NCBI GenBank assembly: GCA_023268715.1
Contig: JALRLV010000006.1
Coordinates: 48,629 to 97,764, forward strand
Reading direction: 5' to 3'
DNA: 49,136 nt
DNA from: Candidatus Thalassarchaeaceae archaeon
Lineage (GTDB): Archaea > Thermoplasmatota > Poseidoniia > Poseidoniales > Thalassarchaeaceae
This document shows, in pieces, positions 18,962 through 26,019 of this stretch. The stretch's first letter is position 1, and each line of letters opens with the position of its first letter. The translations under genes and the position numbers were made by a program. The notes under the pieces were generated by a model, which searched no databases, was not told the DNA's origin, and was given only the letters and a program-made list of their open reading frames with translations.

Positions 18962-19779
18962 TTTCCCCCAACACAATACGGGCAGGATTTGGTAATGACG
19001 TATTGTTCACTTCGCATTTCTTCTTCGGTCAGAGGCTCTCTGCAAGCCCAGCACATCTCAGTTGTGGTCTCTTCTAATGCTGGATCTACAGCGACCCTTC
19101 TATCAAATACGAAACAATCTCCATTCCAATGTTCTCCACCAACCTCTTCGAAGTAACCGAGTATACCTCCCTCCAATTGTCTGACGTCCGACCATCCTTG
19201 TTGCATCATAACTGCACTAGCTTTTTCACAACGGATGCCGCCGGTGCAGAACATTACCACAGTCTGATTTTTGTCGATTTCAGACTCTGCAACCGCATCT
19301 GGAAATTCCCTGAAAGTGGATAAATTGAGGTCAATTGCTCCTTCGAATGTACCTAATCGAACCTCGTAATCATTTCTAGTATCCAGAACAACAATTTCTC
19401 TACCTTGGTCTAACAATGTTTTGAATTCGTGAGGTGTGATTGAATCACCAGTTGATTCTGCAGGCCGAATAGAATCTAACCCAAGGGAAATAATTTCCTT
19501 CTTCAACCTAACATTCATCCTCCTAAATGACATTCTATCACTATGGGATATCTTAATTGGAATTCCCTTAAACCTATTATCTGATTCTAGGTAATTCAAA
19601 AAATGTTCAATCGCGGATTGTTTCCCTGAGAGGAAAAAATTGATTCCTTCATGACTTAACAGAATTGTACCCAGTAACCCTACTTCATCACAAGTTGATT
19701 TGAAGGGGGCACGAAGGTTATCTCGATCTGGCAGGTCAACGAAGCGATATCCTGCAATATTGACGATTTCACCTGTCAT
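18958..19779 (-). CDS. trhO: tRNA uridine(34) hydroxylase, rhodanese family
   Basis: The protein has 273 residues. TrhO (YceA, UPF0176) makes 5-hydroxyuridine at wobble position 34 of tRNA in an oxygen-dependent way. The rhodanese active-site loop is MFCTGGIRCEKAS with Cys178 as the expected catalytic residue, followed by the family block QLEGGILGYFEE. The N-terminal domain has LLSHEGINFFLSG, also typical. The C-terminus carries paired cysteines CWAC and CPYC, a zinc-like tail seen in this family. The start ATG has a near-perfect AGGTGAT site that overlaps the stop of the upstream small membrane protein gene, so the two are probably translated as one operon. Confidence 0.9.
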   Translation of the reverse strand: MTGEIVNIAGYRFVDLPDRDNLRAPFKSTCDEVGLLGTILLSHEGINFFLSGKQSAIEHFLNYLESDNRFKGIPIKISHSDRMSFRRMNVRLKKEIISLGLDSIRPAESTGDSITPHEFKTLLDQGREIVVLDTRNDYEVRLGTFEGAIDLNLSTFREFPDAVAESEIDKNQTVVMFCTGGIRCEKASAVMMQQGWSDVRQLEGGILGYFEEVGGEHWNGDCFVFDRRVAVDPALEETTTEMCWACREPLTEEEMRSEQYVITKSCPYCVGGN

Positions 19780-19782
19780 TAA

Positions 19783-19789
19783 ATCACCT
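19783..19789 (-). promoter_or_regulatory. Strong Shine-Dalgarno site of trhO
   Basis: On the minus strand AGGTGAT stands 3 nt before the ATG and overlaps the upstream gene's TAG, an arrangement that suggests translational coupling. Confidence 0.6.
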
Positions 19790-20117
19790 AATTAGATTCA
19801 GACCGTGCGACTATTCCGCTTGAAACCCACCATGCATCGCCAATAGACCAAATGTAGAGTAGTGGCCATAATACTACGGTAAGGATTAGTGGAAATTGAA
19901 CTGCAAACCAACTAGCTGCTTTTCGATGTTGTCTATTGAAATGTTGGCCAATGAATAAGAAAGGTATCAGTGCAAAAGCTATGGCGATTAATGGCCTGAA
20001 TGCACCCCATGGGCCTATACCTCCACTAATTTCGTACCAAATCACCTTGACAACGCCAAAAGGGCCTGTATCGTCCACCTCATCGTCGACAAACTCTACG
20101 ACGTAATCCGCACTCAT
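19788..20117 (-). CDS. Small membrane protein of unknown function
   Basis: The protein has 109 residues from ATG 20117, which is preceded by GAGGTA. The reading frame stays open much further upstream, but that extension is antisense to the Pcp-Nudix gene and has no coding character. The N-terminal 45 residues are acidic and beta-like. Two hydrophobic helices follow, around residues 46-62 (LIAIAFALIPFLFIG) and 74-96 (WFAVQFPLILTVVLWPLLYIW), with a short basic loop QHFNRQHRKA between them. It is not recognised as a known family. It is the likely first gene of an operon with trhO. Confidence 0.65.
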   Translation of the reverse strand: MSADYVVEFVDDEVDDTGPFGVVKVIWYEISGGIGPWGAFRPLIAIAFALIPFLFIGQHFNRQHRKAASWFAVQFPLILTVVLWPLLYIWSIGDAWWVSSGIVARSESN

Positions 20118-20202
20118 TACCTCATGGTCAGGCCTTTTGCGAATGAATATGACGATTCTTTGACCACGCAAGACACAACTATGGATAGCCCTTCGGTGGT
20201 AC

Positions 20203-21183
20203 GTGGAACCCAGAGTCCTGCTTACCTCATTCCCAGAATTTGGAGGACACAATGAGAATATCTCAAAGAAAATAATGTTGGCTTTCGAATCTACTGGTAT
20301 TAGGGGGATAAAATTAGAAACAGAATTATTAACATGTGATGAAGAAGGTTCACGAAGAGTATCCAACCTTATCCAGCAGGGAGAAAAATATGACGCAATC
20401 ATACAACTAGGACTTGCCGAATCTAGAAATAAAATTTCATTGGAAAGGTGGGCTCATAATCACTCAAAATTTAGGATTCCAGATAACTCGGGAAGAATGG
20501 TCGAAGAAATCATCCTCGAGCGTGGGCCTGAAAAGTACCAAACAACGGTTTCAAAGCATATTTTGGATGAGGAATTTGAAAACGATGAAGATATAGTTTG
20601 GAGTAATTCCGCAGGCCAATTTGTATGTAACGAAACAATCTACAGGACATTAAATTCGATAGAATTAATGGGTGGAAAGATACCAGCAATTTTTGTCCAT
20701 TTACCCCAAGAATCGGAGATTTCGTTTACAAGGCAAATGGAAGTAATTTCTCGTATTATCAAAACACTGGCGTCTAAACCGAGGTTAGAAGTCGTAGGTG
20801 CTCTCTTGTTTAATCCTGAAAGGCGAATATTAGCTTGTAGGCGACCACCGCAAGACGTCTGGGCTGGTTGGTGGGAATTCCCTGGAGGTAAGATCGACGA
20901 GGGTGAAACTGAGAAGGAGGCTTTACGCAGGGAAATCATGGAAGAATTAGGAATAATTGTTAATCCAAAGAGTAGAGTTGCAGCCCTTCAATATGAGTAC
21001 GAGGATCGATTCGTCTCATTGTCTATCTGGGATTGTGGAGTTGTTGATCAGGAATCTATTGTTGCAAAAGAACACGATTTGATTTCATGGTTAGACCAAT
21101 CTTCGCTCAATACAGTAAAGTGGCTTCCAGCCGATGAACCTTTGATTGAGGAGTGGATGAAATCCGGAATACCCTATTCTTGA
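20203..21183 (+). CDS. Fusion of pyroglutamyl peptidase (C15) and Nudix hydrolase
   Basis: The protein has 326 residues. Residues 1-195 are a pyrrolidone-carboxylate peptidase domain, which removes N-terminal pyroglutamate from peptides. The catalytic residues are all present: Glu81 in SLERWAHN, Cys142 in SAGQFVCNETIY, and His166 in IFVHLP. Residues about 197-326 are a MutT-like Nudix domain: VVGALLFNPERRILACRR, then a Nudix box from Gly229 (GKIDEGE, followed by REIMEELGI), and WWEFPGGK before it. MutT-type enzymes clear oxidised nucleotides such as 8-oxo-dGTP. The start is GTG, preceded by GGTGGT. The joint is continuous with no stop or frameshift. It is convergent with the UPF0201 gene, with a 10-nt overlap. 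Confidence 0.9.
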   Translation: MEPRVLLTSFPEFGGHNENISKKIMLAFESTGIRGIKLETELLTCDEEGSRRVSNLIQQGEKYDAIIQLGLAESRNKISLERWAHNHSKFRIPDNSGRMVEEIILERGPEKYQTTVSKHILDEEFENDEDIVWSNSAGQFVCNETIYRTLNSIELMGGKIPAIFVHLPQESEISFTRQMEVISRIIKTLASKPRLEVVGALLFNPERRILACRRPPQDVWAGWWEFPGGKIDEGETEKEALRREIMEELGIIVNPKSRVAALQYEYEDRFVSLSIWDCGVVDQESIVAKEHDLISWLDQSSLNTVKWLPADEPLIEEWMKSGIPYS

Positions 21184-21713
21184 TTTGAATTCATGGTTCT
21201 ATTGCCCTTATTATCAAACCATTCGACAGGTTTTCCATCCTCGTCCATTCTCAGGTCATCACCCAGACTTCTTGGTATGTTATTTCTACCCTCATGCCAG
21301 GTAACTTGCTCAAGCCACAAACCTAGGTCTTCACCTTGTAATGATACTTCCATTACTCCTCCGAGAGGCACTTCCTCTACTACAAATGCAACCTTGCCTA
21401 CAAATGCAGCCTGTCTAGATAATTGAAAATGAGTGGAATCTCCCTGTAGGTTCATCGTCATAGCATCAAATGCAGTGTCTAAAATCCGATTAGTTGAGCA
21501 ATATTCGATTATTCCGGTCAAAGATTGAGAATTTCCAGAGAGTCTGGACTCATCTCTGGTGACTGGATAACTTTCGTCCTCCGCTGTAATTTCGCAGTCC
21601 CAATCAGGAAATAGTGACTTAATTGCCTTCTTGACAAGTGTGAAATTTTCATGGGTTTTGACGATGGTGGAGACAGTAATCTCCGGTTCCATGCCTAATC
21701 CGAGGATGTGCAT
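21174..21713 (-). CDS. UPF0201 family (predicted RNA-binding) protein
   Basis: The protein has 179 residues. It matches the archaeal UPF0201/DUF54 family, which has a ribosomal-protein-L5-like fold and is predicted to bind RNA. The evidence is the N-terminal pattern of an alpha/beta start (VKKAIKSLFPDWDCEI), the block RILDTAFDAM and the conserved STHFQLSRQAAFVGKVAF. The C-terminal 40 residues (WHEGRNNIPRSLGDDLR...) extend past the usual domain. MEPEITVST, 7 codons downstream, is an alternative start. The biochemical role is unknown. Confidence 0.75.
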   Translation of the reverse strand: MHILGLGMEPEITVSTIVKTHENFTLVKKAIKSLFPDWDCEITAEDESYPVTRDESRLSGNSQSLTGIIEYCSTNRILDTAFDAMTMNLQGDSTHFQLSRQAAFVGKVAFVVEEVPLGGVMEVSLQGEDLGLWLEQVTWHEGRNNIPRSLGDDLRMDEDGKPVEWFDNKGNRTMNSNQE

Positions 21714-21788
21714 AGGTCATGATTGCTGTGGATAATCGGCCTCCCATGTTCACGAATAATTCAAACCATTGATTTGCGAGGCGCGTCT

Positions 21789-22631
21789 ATGGCACAGCGT
21801 TCTCCGTTGATTAGCGCGGGTTTGCTTCTAGCGCCTACAATATGTGTTGTTGCGCTTAGGTTTGGGCTTCCAAACATCGAGGAATTACTCAAACAAGACT
21901 TGATCGCCCAAACGATTATTCACACGATTGCTGTAATTTTAGGAATAATCATGTATCTTAAATATCGAGTTGTTGAAGACCACGAATATCACCGTTCTAC
22001 TGCAATCAAGGGACTATCGAGTATGTACCGACTTGAGGATAAAGGTCTGTGGAACCGTGGAGATTCTGCATTGGAAAAATTGGAGGCTCAAGCCCGTAGT
22101 AAGCCTAGGGGAAGAGCGGGATTAAGATTTCAAAATAGAATGAGTGGTAGAATATCGGATTTGAATAAAGAAGGCTCGGAAATCGAACTAGATTCGGAAG
22201 ATTCGCGGATGGATGTAGATGTTCAAGTCGAAGGTGTATCATATAATTCCGATACTAACGTAACTCAATCAGAAGATGACAACAAGCCTGCCGGAGCGTT
22301 AGGGGCAAGTGCAGAAGCTTCCGCTCAACGACGCCTTGCAAAAGAATTAGCTCGGCGAGAAAAGCAAGTCGCAAAAGACGAAAAGAGGGCACAAAAACAG
22401 GCTAAAAAGGAAGCAAAGGCTGCTGCTAAGGCAGAGAAAATTGCCGTAAAGGCTGCAGCAAAGAAATCGAAATCAACCTCTTCAGAAACTAATTGGGATA
22501 CGATGGAAGACTCTCAATGGAAACCCTCAGTTCCCTCATCTATCGCACAATCTGTAATATCTTGCCAAGAGTGCGGGGCGGTAAACAATAGCGGCACTGC
22601 ATACTGTAGTAGTTGTGGTGCTTTTCTGTAA
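21789..22631 (+). CDS. Membrane protein with charged coiled-coil and C-terminal zinc ribbon
   Basis: The protein has 280 residues from ATG 21789. Two hydrophobic helices at the N-terminus (about 8-27 and 38-57, IIHTIAVILGIIMYL) are followed by a long hydrophilic region. Around residues 180-225 it is dominated by Ala, Lys and Glu (KELARREKQVAKDEKRAQ and onward), which should form a single long helix or coiled coil. The last 30 residues hold a four-cysteine zinc ribbon, CQECGAV and YCSSCGAFL. The order membrane, lever helix, zinc ribbon points to a cytoplasmic adaptor tethered to the membrane. It lies 53 nt before dnaJ on the same strand. No family name can be given. Confidence 0.75.
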   Translation: MAQRSPLISAGLLLAPTICVVALRFGLPNIEELLKQDLIAQTIIHTIAVILGIIMYLKYRVVEDHEYHRSTAIKGLSSMYRLEDKGLWNRGDSALEKLEAQARSKPRGRAGLRFQNRMSGRISDLNKEGSEIELDSEDSRMDVDVQVEGVSYNSDTNVTQSEDDNKPAGALGASAEASAQRRLAKELARREKQVAKDEKRAQKQAKKEAKAAAKAEKIAVKAAAKKSKSTSSETNWDTMEDSQWKPSVPSSIAQSVISCQECGAVNNSGTAYCSSCGAFL

Positions 22632-22675
22632 GCATTCCAATGGGTTGAAAACAGGCGCGTTGGAGCGTTGGTTGT

Positions 22676-22682
22676 GGTGGTC
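22676..22682 (+). promoter_or_regulatory. Shine-Dalgarno site supporting a CTG start for dnaJ
   Basis: GGTGGTC ends 2 nt before CTG 22685. No ATG, GTG or TTG lies in frame between the upstream stop (22646-22648) and the conserved N-terminal DYYEVLG residues. Confidence 0.45.
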
Positions 22683-22684
22683 AC

Positions 22685-23827
22685 CTGAGTCAGAAGAGAG
22701 ACTACTATGAGGTATTGGGCCTAGACCGGAAAGCGTCGGACACTGATATCAAGAAAGCCTTCCGCTCCAAGGCTAGAGAATTTCATCCGGATAAGAATCC
22801 AGATGACCCGGAGGCGGAAGCCCGCTTCAAGGAAGTACAGGAAGCATACGCTATTCTTTCCAATCCGGATGAAAGAAGAAAGTACGACATGTTCGGCCAT
22901 GATCGTCCTGGTGGATCACCATGGGGATCAGGAGGGTTCCAAGGTGTCAATATCAGCATAGACGATTTATTCGGAGGTGGTTTTGACTCGATTTTCTCAT
23001 CTCTTTTCGGCGGCGGTTCCAGACAACGATCTTCACGAGGTGCAGACCTTCTGATTCGGCATGTGATTAGTTTCCAAGATGCCTTTACTGGGCTTGATGA
23101 CGAAATAGAAATCGACGTATTGAATCGTTGTGATAGTTGTGAGGGAAGTGGTTCCCAAACGCCTGATGGTGTCAGGGTTTGTCCAACATGTGATGGGAGA
23201 GGAAGGCTAACTCGTATAGAAAGAATAGGTCCATTCCAACAACAAGTAACCCAAGATTGCAGAGCATGTGGAGGCGATGGTAGAATCATCCAAAATCCGT
23301 GTAAAAATTGTAAAGGAGAAGGACGAGCCGAACAACCAAAGAAAGTCAAATTTAATGTCCCTGCAGGTATTGAGAATGGAACTAGATTGAGATTGAGTGG
23401 ACACGGAGAATCTCCTAGGCATCAAAATGGAAGACCAGGCAATTTGTACATTGAAATTGAGGTAGAAGAGCATGATTGGTTTGAAAGAGATGGTTCGAAT
23501 TTATTGATGGCTCTTCCAGTAAGTTATGTTGACCTAGTCTTGGGGACAAATATTGAAATTCCACACATCGATGGTTCAAATCTAACTGTTAATATTAGCC
23601 CTGGTTCAAAACCAGGGGACACTGTTACAATTCCAAATCGAGGGCTACCTAATCCAAGGGCTGGGAGAGGTAGAGGTGAGGTAATGGTTCTACTAAAACT
23701 CTCAATGCCGAACAAGCTATCGCGCTCTACCAAAAAGCAACTAAATGAATTGAAGGAAGATTTGGCTAGCGGCGCATCAATCACTGATGACATCATTAAT
23801 GAAGCTAGATATAGGCGCCGTTCATGA
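22685..23827 (+). CDS. dnaJ: Chaperone DnaJ (Hsp40), probable CTG start
   Basis: The protein has about 380 residues and is a co-chaperone that stimulates DnaK ATPase and binds unfolded protein. J-domain: KRDYYEVLGL at the start, HPD motif in FHPDKNP, and KYDMFG at the end. A Gly/Phe-rich linker follows. Four CxxCxGxG zinc motifs are complete: CDSCEGSG, CPTCDGRG, CRACGGDG, CKNCKGEG. The C-terminal substrate domain includes LYIEIEVEEHDWFERDG. The first conventional start codon in frame (TTG 22715) would cut off DYYEV and damage the J-domain, so I place the start at CTG 22685. dnaK and grpE are not in the window. The stop overlaps the convergent exoprotein gene by 6 nt. Confidence 0.9.
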   Translation: MSQKRDYYEVLGLDRKASDTDIKKAFRSKAREFHPDKNPDDPEAEARFKEVQEAYAILSNPDERRKYDMFGHDRPGGSPWGSGGFQGVNISIDDLFGGGFDSIFSSLFGGGSRQRSSRGADLLIRHVISFQDAFTGLDDEIEIDVLNRCDSCEGSGSQTPDGVRVCPTCDGRGRLTRIERIGPFQQQVTQDCRACGGDGRIIQNPCKNCKGEGRAEQPKKVKFNVPAGIENGTRLRLSGHGESPRHQNGRPGNLYIEIEVEEHDWFERDGSNLLMALPVSYVDLVLGTNIEIPHIDGSNLTVNISPGSKPGDTVTIPNRGLPNPRAGRGRGEVMVLLKLSMPNKLSRSTKKQLNELKEDLASGASITDDIINEARYRRRS

Positions 23828-25981
23828 CCAGTCTATCGCTCTGTTCGGTACTGCTGCCAAGGGCTCTCCGTTTACCAATCCGGAAAGGTGGAAGCCAATA
23901 TTCGAAGGCTCTCCTGAGATGGTTAATCTCAGGAATGTGCTGGTTTGAGATGATAATGTGTCCAAGAATATCTCGTCACCATTGAAGAGGTGCCTAGGTG
24001 ATACTTCGGCAATGTTTACGCTCGATCCTTCCGGTGCATAAACTCGCATAGCAGCCAATTCCCAAGGGGAATCTGAGACATGAATTCCAATCAGCATCGT
24101 GGCCATTCCTTCGCTTATTCTCCAAGCACAAATTTCTACTTGTTCTGTGTTATGTCTGAGTAAAGGCTCACCCCAATCTTCAACTACGGCGCGCCAAGGA
24201 CTATCTCCTAGTTGATGGAGGGCTGAATCGATCACCTGTTCATTGGTTTCTTCTTCTGCGAGTAATGCAGTTAGACGTTCACGTAATCGCCTCAATCTAC
24301 GTAATTCATGCTGTTCGATGTCGATAGGGCCGAGTCCGTCTCTCCAACGATTTCTATTCCAAAAAATGACTAGTATAGTAGGGGCGAGAAGGAAAATCCC
24401 TGCAAAGATATAGTAATCAGTAAACAGGTTTGATTGGTCAGTGAATAAATCAGGGTTAATATCGATAACTTCCCCCCCATTGACGAGTTTGAAATCATAA
24501 TATGTCAAACTAGCATCGCCTATTTTCTCAACTCTAACAGCATGGACGCCAAAGGGTACATCGATTAATCCTCCATCTGATGCATTTTGAATCAACCATG
24601 ATTCTTGATTAAGTACAAAAATTTGGTAACCAACTGGTTGCGTAAGATCTGCGTCAATATGTAATCTAGAGCCATTCGCAGAGGTTACCTCGAAGGAATA
24701 AACATCAACAAATTCGTCACCTGACATTCTTGCACTGATGGTTTCATTGAAAGAAATCTGAGGCCAACTCACAAGTTCTTCGGAATCCAACCATAGTCTG
24801 TCAGGCGCGTCTCCCATCGCCCCTGCATCCCCCTTAGGATACTCCGTTAGGGCGATATTCCATTCTGCAAGTCTTTCTGAAGTCATTCGAAACTCCAGAG
24901 CCACCGTATCTACATCCGTCGTTATTGCACCTGTGCAATCGCCCTCTACATTGGATAGCGTCCCATCAGAAGAAATCAACAATACTTCGAAATTTACTTC
25001 ATCAAACTTATCCCAACAATTCGGTGAAATTTCCATTCTGCTAGCGGATTTCACTCGAATAGTGTCTCCTTCCGAGTCACTTGGCGAAATCCAACCGATA
25101 AGGGTCTGTGCCTCGGTTGGGAATGGCAATGGTTCGTACTCACCCCAGTCGGCAGATAATTCCCCCCATGAAGCCTCTAAATTAGGAGGGTGGCGTAATA
25201 TGTACAACTCATAAACGGCAAATTCATTTTCAGGCAGTTGCTTTAATCGTAGCCAAAGATTTCCGTCTTGGGGATATTCAAATCGGAACCAACCGTCATC
25301 GTTGACTTCATAGGCCTCCAGGAGACTCTTGGAGGAATCGTTTCTAAGCCAAAATTCTATTTCTACAGATTCAGGCATTAATGGCCACGGCATTTCGATA
25401 ATATCGCCTGGATTGCCAATAATTTCGATTGAATCTTTATCAGATCCATCATTAAGTGAGCCAACCACTAAATGAGTCCCTGAGGGCTGAATTTTTTGAC
25501 AATTATCGATGGGACAATCCCAGATGGGGTCTACAATTTCTTGGCTAACGGTAATGCCTGGACTGGGGACATTATCTAACCAATCCTCATCTTCAATTAT
25601 TATCGAAGAGTAATCGATATTTACCCAATCACTCATCTCGAATCTCAAATCATCCATTGATGTTCCAGTGTTGGCGATAACTTGGAAATCAACCTGTCCG
25701 GAAGCTACGAATGATAGCTCAATTCTATTTGGGTCAGAAACCGTATAATTTTCTTCTTGAGTTGTAACTTTGAGTTCCATTCCAGGGCATGATGACTTCT
25801 CACACCAGATTCTGATGAAAATAGGGCTAGGGCCCTCAAAATCACTGGAATTGTCGATTAGAGTTACCGTATTTTCACTATCCTGTGCAGTAACTTGAGA
25901 AACACTTCCAACTAGAAATATGAATAGCACCAAAATGGCACTTGAGGTTCGGCTCACGGCCCTTCGGGCCGGCTTCTGCAT
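23822..25981 (-). CDS. Membrane-anchored exoprotein, type I topology
   Basis: The protein has 719 residues. It has a signal peptide (about 1-33, AILVLFIFLVGSVSQVTAQ), then about 500 extracellular residues rich in Ser, Glu, Asp and Trp with beta character, a membrane helix near 535-555 (YYIFAGIFLLAPTILVIFW) and about 165 cytoplasmic residues. The tail begins with a basic helical piece (RRLRRLRERLTALL) and continues as a folded alpha/beta region. Paired cysteines occur outside (CEKSSC, CPIDNC). No catalytic motif was recognised. The N-terminal start is uncertain: GTG at 25957 would give a shorter, equally good signal peptide and place the hairpin 25957-25971 at the start of the gene. It is divergent from arcS. 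Confidence 0.75.
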   Translation of the reverse strand: MQKPARRAVSRTSSAILVLFIFLVGSVSQVTAQDSENTVTLIDNSSDFEGPSPIFIRIWCEKSSCPGMELKVTTQEENYTVSDPNRIELSFVASGQVDFQVIANTGTSMDDLRFEMSDWVNIDYSSIIIEDEDWLDNVPSPGITVSQEIVDPIWDCPIDNCQKIQPSGTHLVVGSLNDGSDKDSIEIIGNPGDIIEMPWPLMPESVEIEFWLRNDSSKSLLEAYEVNDDGWFRFEYPQDGNLWLRLKQLPENEFAVYELYILRHPPNLEASWGELSADWGEYEPLPFPTEAQTLIGWISPSDSEGDTIRVKSASRMEISPNCWDKFDEVNFEVLLISSDGTLSNVEGDCTGAITTDVDTVALEFRMTSERLAEWNIALTEYPKGDAGAMGDAPDRLWLDSEELVSWPQISFNETISARMSGDEFVDVYSFEVTSANGSRLHIDADLTQPVGYQIFVLNQESWLIQNASDGGLIDVPFGVHAVRVEKIGDASLTYYDFKLVNGGEVIDINPDLFTDQSNLFTDYYIFAGIFLLAPTILVIFWNRNRWRDGLGPIDIEQHELRRLRRLRERLTALLAEEETNEQVIDSALHQLGDSPWRAVVEDWGEPLLRHNTEQVEICAWRISEGMATMLIGIHVSDSPWELAAMRVYAPEGSSVNIAEVSPRHLFNGDEIFLDTLSSQTSTFLRLTISGEPSNIGFHLSGLVNGEPLAAVPNRAIDWS
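25957..25971. promoter_or_regulatory. Perfect 6-bp hairpin with TTC/GAA loop at the start of the 719-aa gene
   Basis: CGGCCC and GGGCCG flank TTC. It lies inside the first codons if the ATG at 25981 is used, or right at the start if GTG 25957 is used. In the second case it resembles the hairpin just before gltX. Confidence 0.4.
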
Positions 25982-26019
25982 TAGAATGCTTCAAGCGAAC
26001 CGCATCGTTAGCGGCCTCG

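Noticed and set aside
20118-20402. N-terminal extension of the small membrane protein to 204 residues
   Set aside because: The extension overlaps the Pcp-Nudix gene on the other strand. ATG 20117 has its own GAGGTA site.
23599-23617. Second T-arm-like hairpin with loop TTCAAAA
   Set aside because: It lies inside the conserved dnaJ coding region with no cloverleaf around it, and shows that such look-alikes arise by chance.
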